40,035 nucleotides of DNA from CAIJMI01 sp964448085. GTDB taxonomy: Bacteria; Patescibacteriota; Microgenomatia; UBA10105; UBA927. The translations under genes and the position numbers were made by a program. Shown here piece after piece: positions 39,499-40,035 of the stretch; the first letter of the stretch is position 1; each line of letters starts with the position of its first letter. Location: contig CAYUUX010000006.1 in NCBI GenBank assembly GCA_964448085.1, positions 1 to 40,035 of the forward strand, written 5' to 3'. Below the pieces are notes generated by a model. It worked only from the letters and a program-made list of their open reading frames with translations. It was not told the DNA's origin and searched no databases.

Positions 39499-40035
39499 TT
39501 AGAGATGAATGATAAGTTGCCACACTGTGAAGGGTTGCATTCCGAGAAGCGCCTTCAGATCAGCCCATGTCAGCTTTCCGTCGCGGCTAAAATCAAGTGG
39601 GAGGAGGCGTTTAATTTGCCATACATTTGCTGTTTTTTGCATCGTAATGATGGCTTGTCTTGGAAGATAATAGGGTACAAGAAGAACAATCCGGTATTGC
39701 TTCCCCGGTACCACTGCATATAATCCCGTGATGGAAATGCTGTTGTTTTGTGTTTGAACGTTGGTAAATTTATGGAGTAATGCGTCGTTCATATCGTAGA
39801 TGAGAACCGTTGCTGTTTGATTATTGCTTTTCCTTCTCCAACCAAGGCGGAAGGAGAGTTGGGCCGAAGGAGGCGGGATGACTTCGATTGTTTTATGATC
39901 GAATGCCGTACGGCTGGTCTCATGCGATATAAGTGCATTGAGTTCATACAGTCCTGCCTTCGAAGGTGTTTTTATGAGCGCCCGAACAATCCCCTTTTCC
40001 TGTGGCTCAAGCGTGGGAACAGATTCAGTAAAAAC
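39499..40035 (-). CDS. Secreted Ig/dockerin-like protein, N-terminus outside the window
   Basis: The frame is open from the window edge to the stop at 39499, giving the last ~178 residues. The first part reads as a beta-sandwich segment (KTPSKAGLYELNALISHETSR, followed by FRLGWRRKSNNQTATVLIYD). The end contains LDFSRDGKLTWADLKALLGM, a dockerin/EF-hand-like calcium loop (D-x-S-R-D-G-x-L-x-x-x-D) with its following helix. Probably an extracellular protein, like the surface proteins elsewhere in the window. The internal ATG at 39792 is unlikely to be the true start, because the frame stays open and protein-like upstream. Confidence 0.7.
   Translation of the reverse strand, partial: VFTESVPTLEPQEKGIVRALIKTPSKAGLYELNALISHETSRTAFDHKTIEVIPPPSAQLSFRLGWRRKSNNQTATVLIYDMNDALLHKFTNVQTQNNSISITGLYAVVPGKQYRIVLLVPYYLPRQAIITMQKTANVWQIKRLLPLDFSRDGKLTWADLKALLGMQPFTVWQLIIHL

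Noticed and set aside
1..40035. Alternative genetic code (UGA as glycine, as in some CPR groups).
   Set aside because: TGA ends several genes at the expected place (PBP, the 12763 methyltransferase, the 24583 protein) and does not occur inside conserved domains.

Overview
The window looks like a chromosomal segment of an uncultivated Patescibacteria (CPR) bacterium, most likely close to Microgenomates. This is an inference from gene content and has not been checked by a search. The signs are shortened housekeeping proteins (a trigger factor without its isomerase domain, PheT without its EMAP/OB domain, ThrRS without its TGS domain), a Gram-positive-like cell surface (sortase plus a giant LPXTG protein), a soluble [FeFe] hydrogenase, dense gene packing, and TGA used as a normal stop. 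A run of ten N at 30415-30424 shows the sequence is a scaffold. Almost everything is on the minus strand. Only the penicillin-binding protein (3626-6232) and one membrane protein (28779-29300) are on the plus strand.

Layout. (1) 1-3603, minus: a tyrosine T-box leader, then a tRNA-Tyr gene, a methyltransferase-like protein, a trans-sulfuration-type PLP enzyme and tyrS (cut by the window edge). (2) 3626-6232, plus: a class A penicillin-binding protein. (3) 6235-12512, minus: pheS-pheT, and thrS-infC-rpmI-rplT with a leader attenuator in front of thrS and a second, leaderless promoter in front of rpmI. (4) 12509-22437, minus: a cell-surface operon of a ~2,490-residue LPXTG protein, a secreted fibronectin-like protein, a sortase, a membrane-anchored methyltransferase and a small protein. 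(5) 22460-28773: tRNA genes (Val, Leu, Lys, Arg), trigger factor, several secreted or membrane-anchored proteins of unknown function, two related lysozyme-like proteins and a GIY-YIG protein. (6) 29273-39496, minus: one long apparent operon beginning with tRNA-His, followed by a large membrane protein, NuoF-like and HydA-like hydrogenase subunits, folC, 5-formyl-THF cyclo-ligase, glyA, fhs and folD. (7) 39499 to the end: the C-terminal part of a secreted Ig/dockerin-like protein.

How the genes may work together. Region 6 contains the enzymes to take one carbon from serine (GlyA), oxidise it (FolD), release formate with ATP synthesis (Fhs run backwards) and discharge the electrons as H2 (NuoF/HydA). 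FolC and the cyclo-ligase maintain the folate cofactor. This would be a compact ATP-yielding module for a cell with few energy pathways. Region 1 suggests a feed-forward circuit in which uncharged tRNA-Tyr switches on more tRNA-Tyr and TyrRS. Region 4 is a self-contained system for making and anchoring a surface fibre.

A second theme is leaderless transcription. At several operon heads a sigma-70-like -10 box lies 6 or 7 nt before the start codon, often with a good -35 box 17-18 nt further upstream, and there is no Shine-Dalgarno sequence. Genes inside operons often have good Shine-Dalgarno sites.
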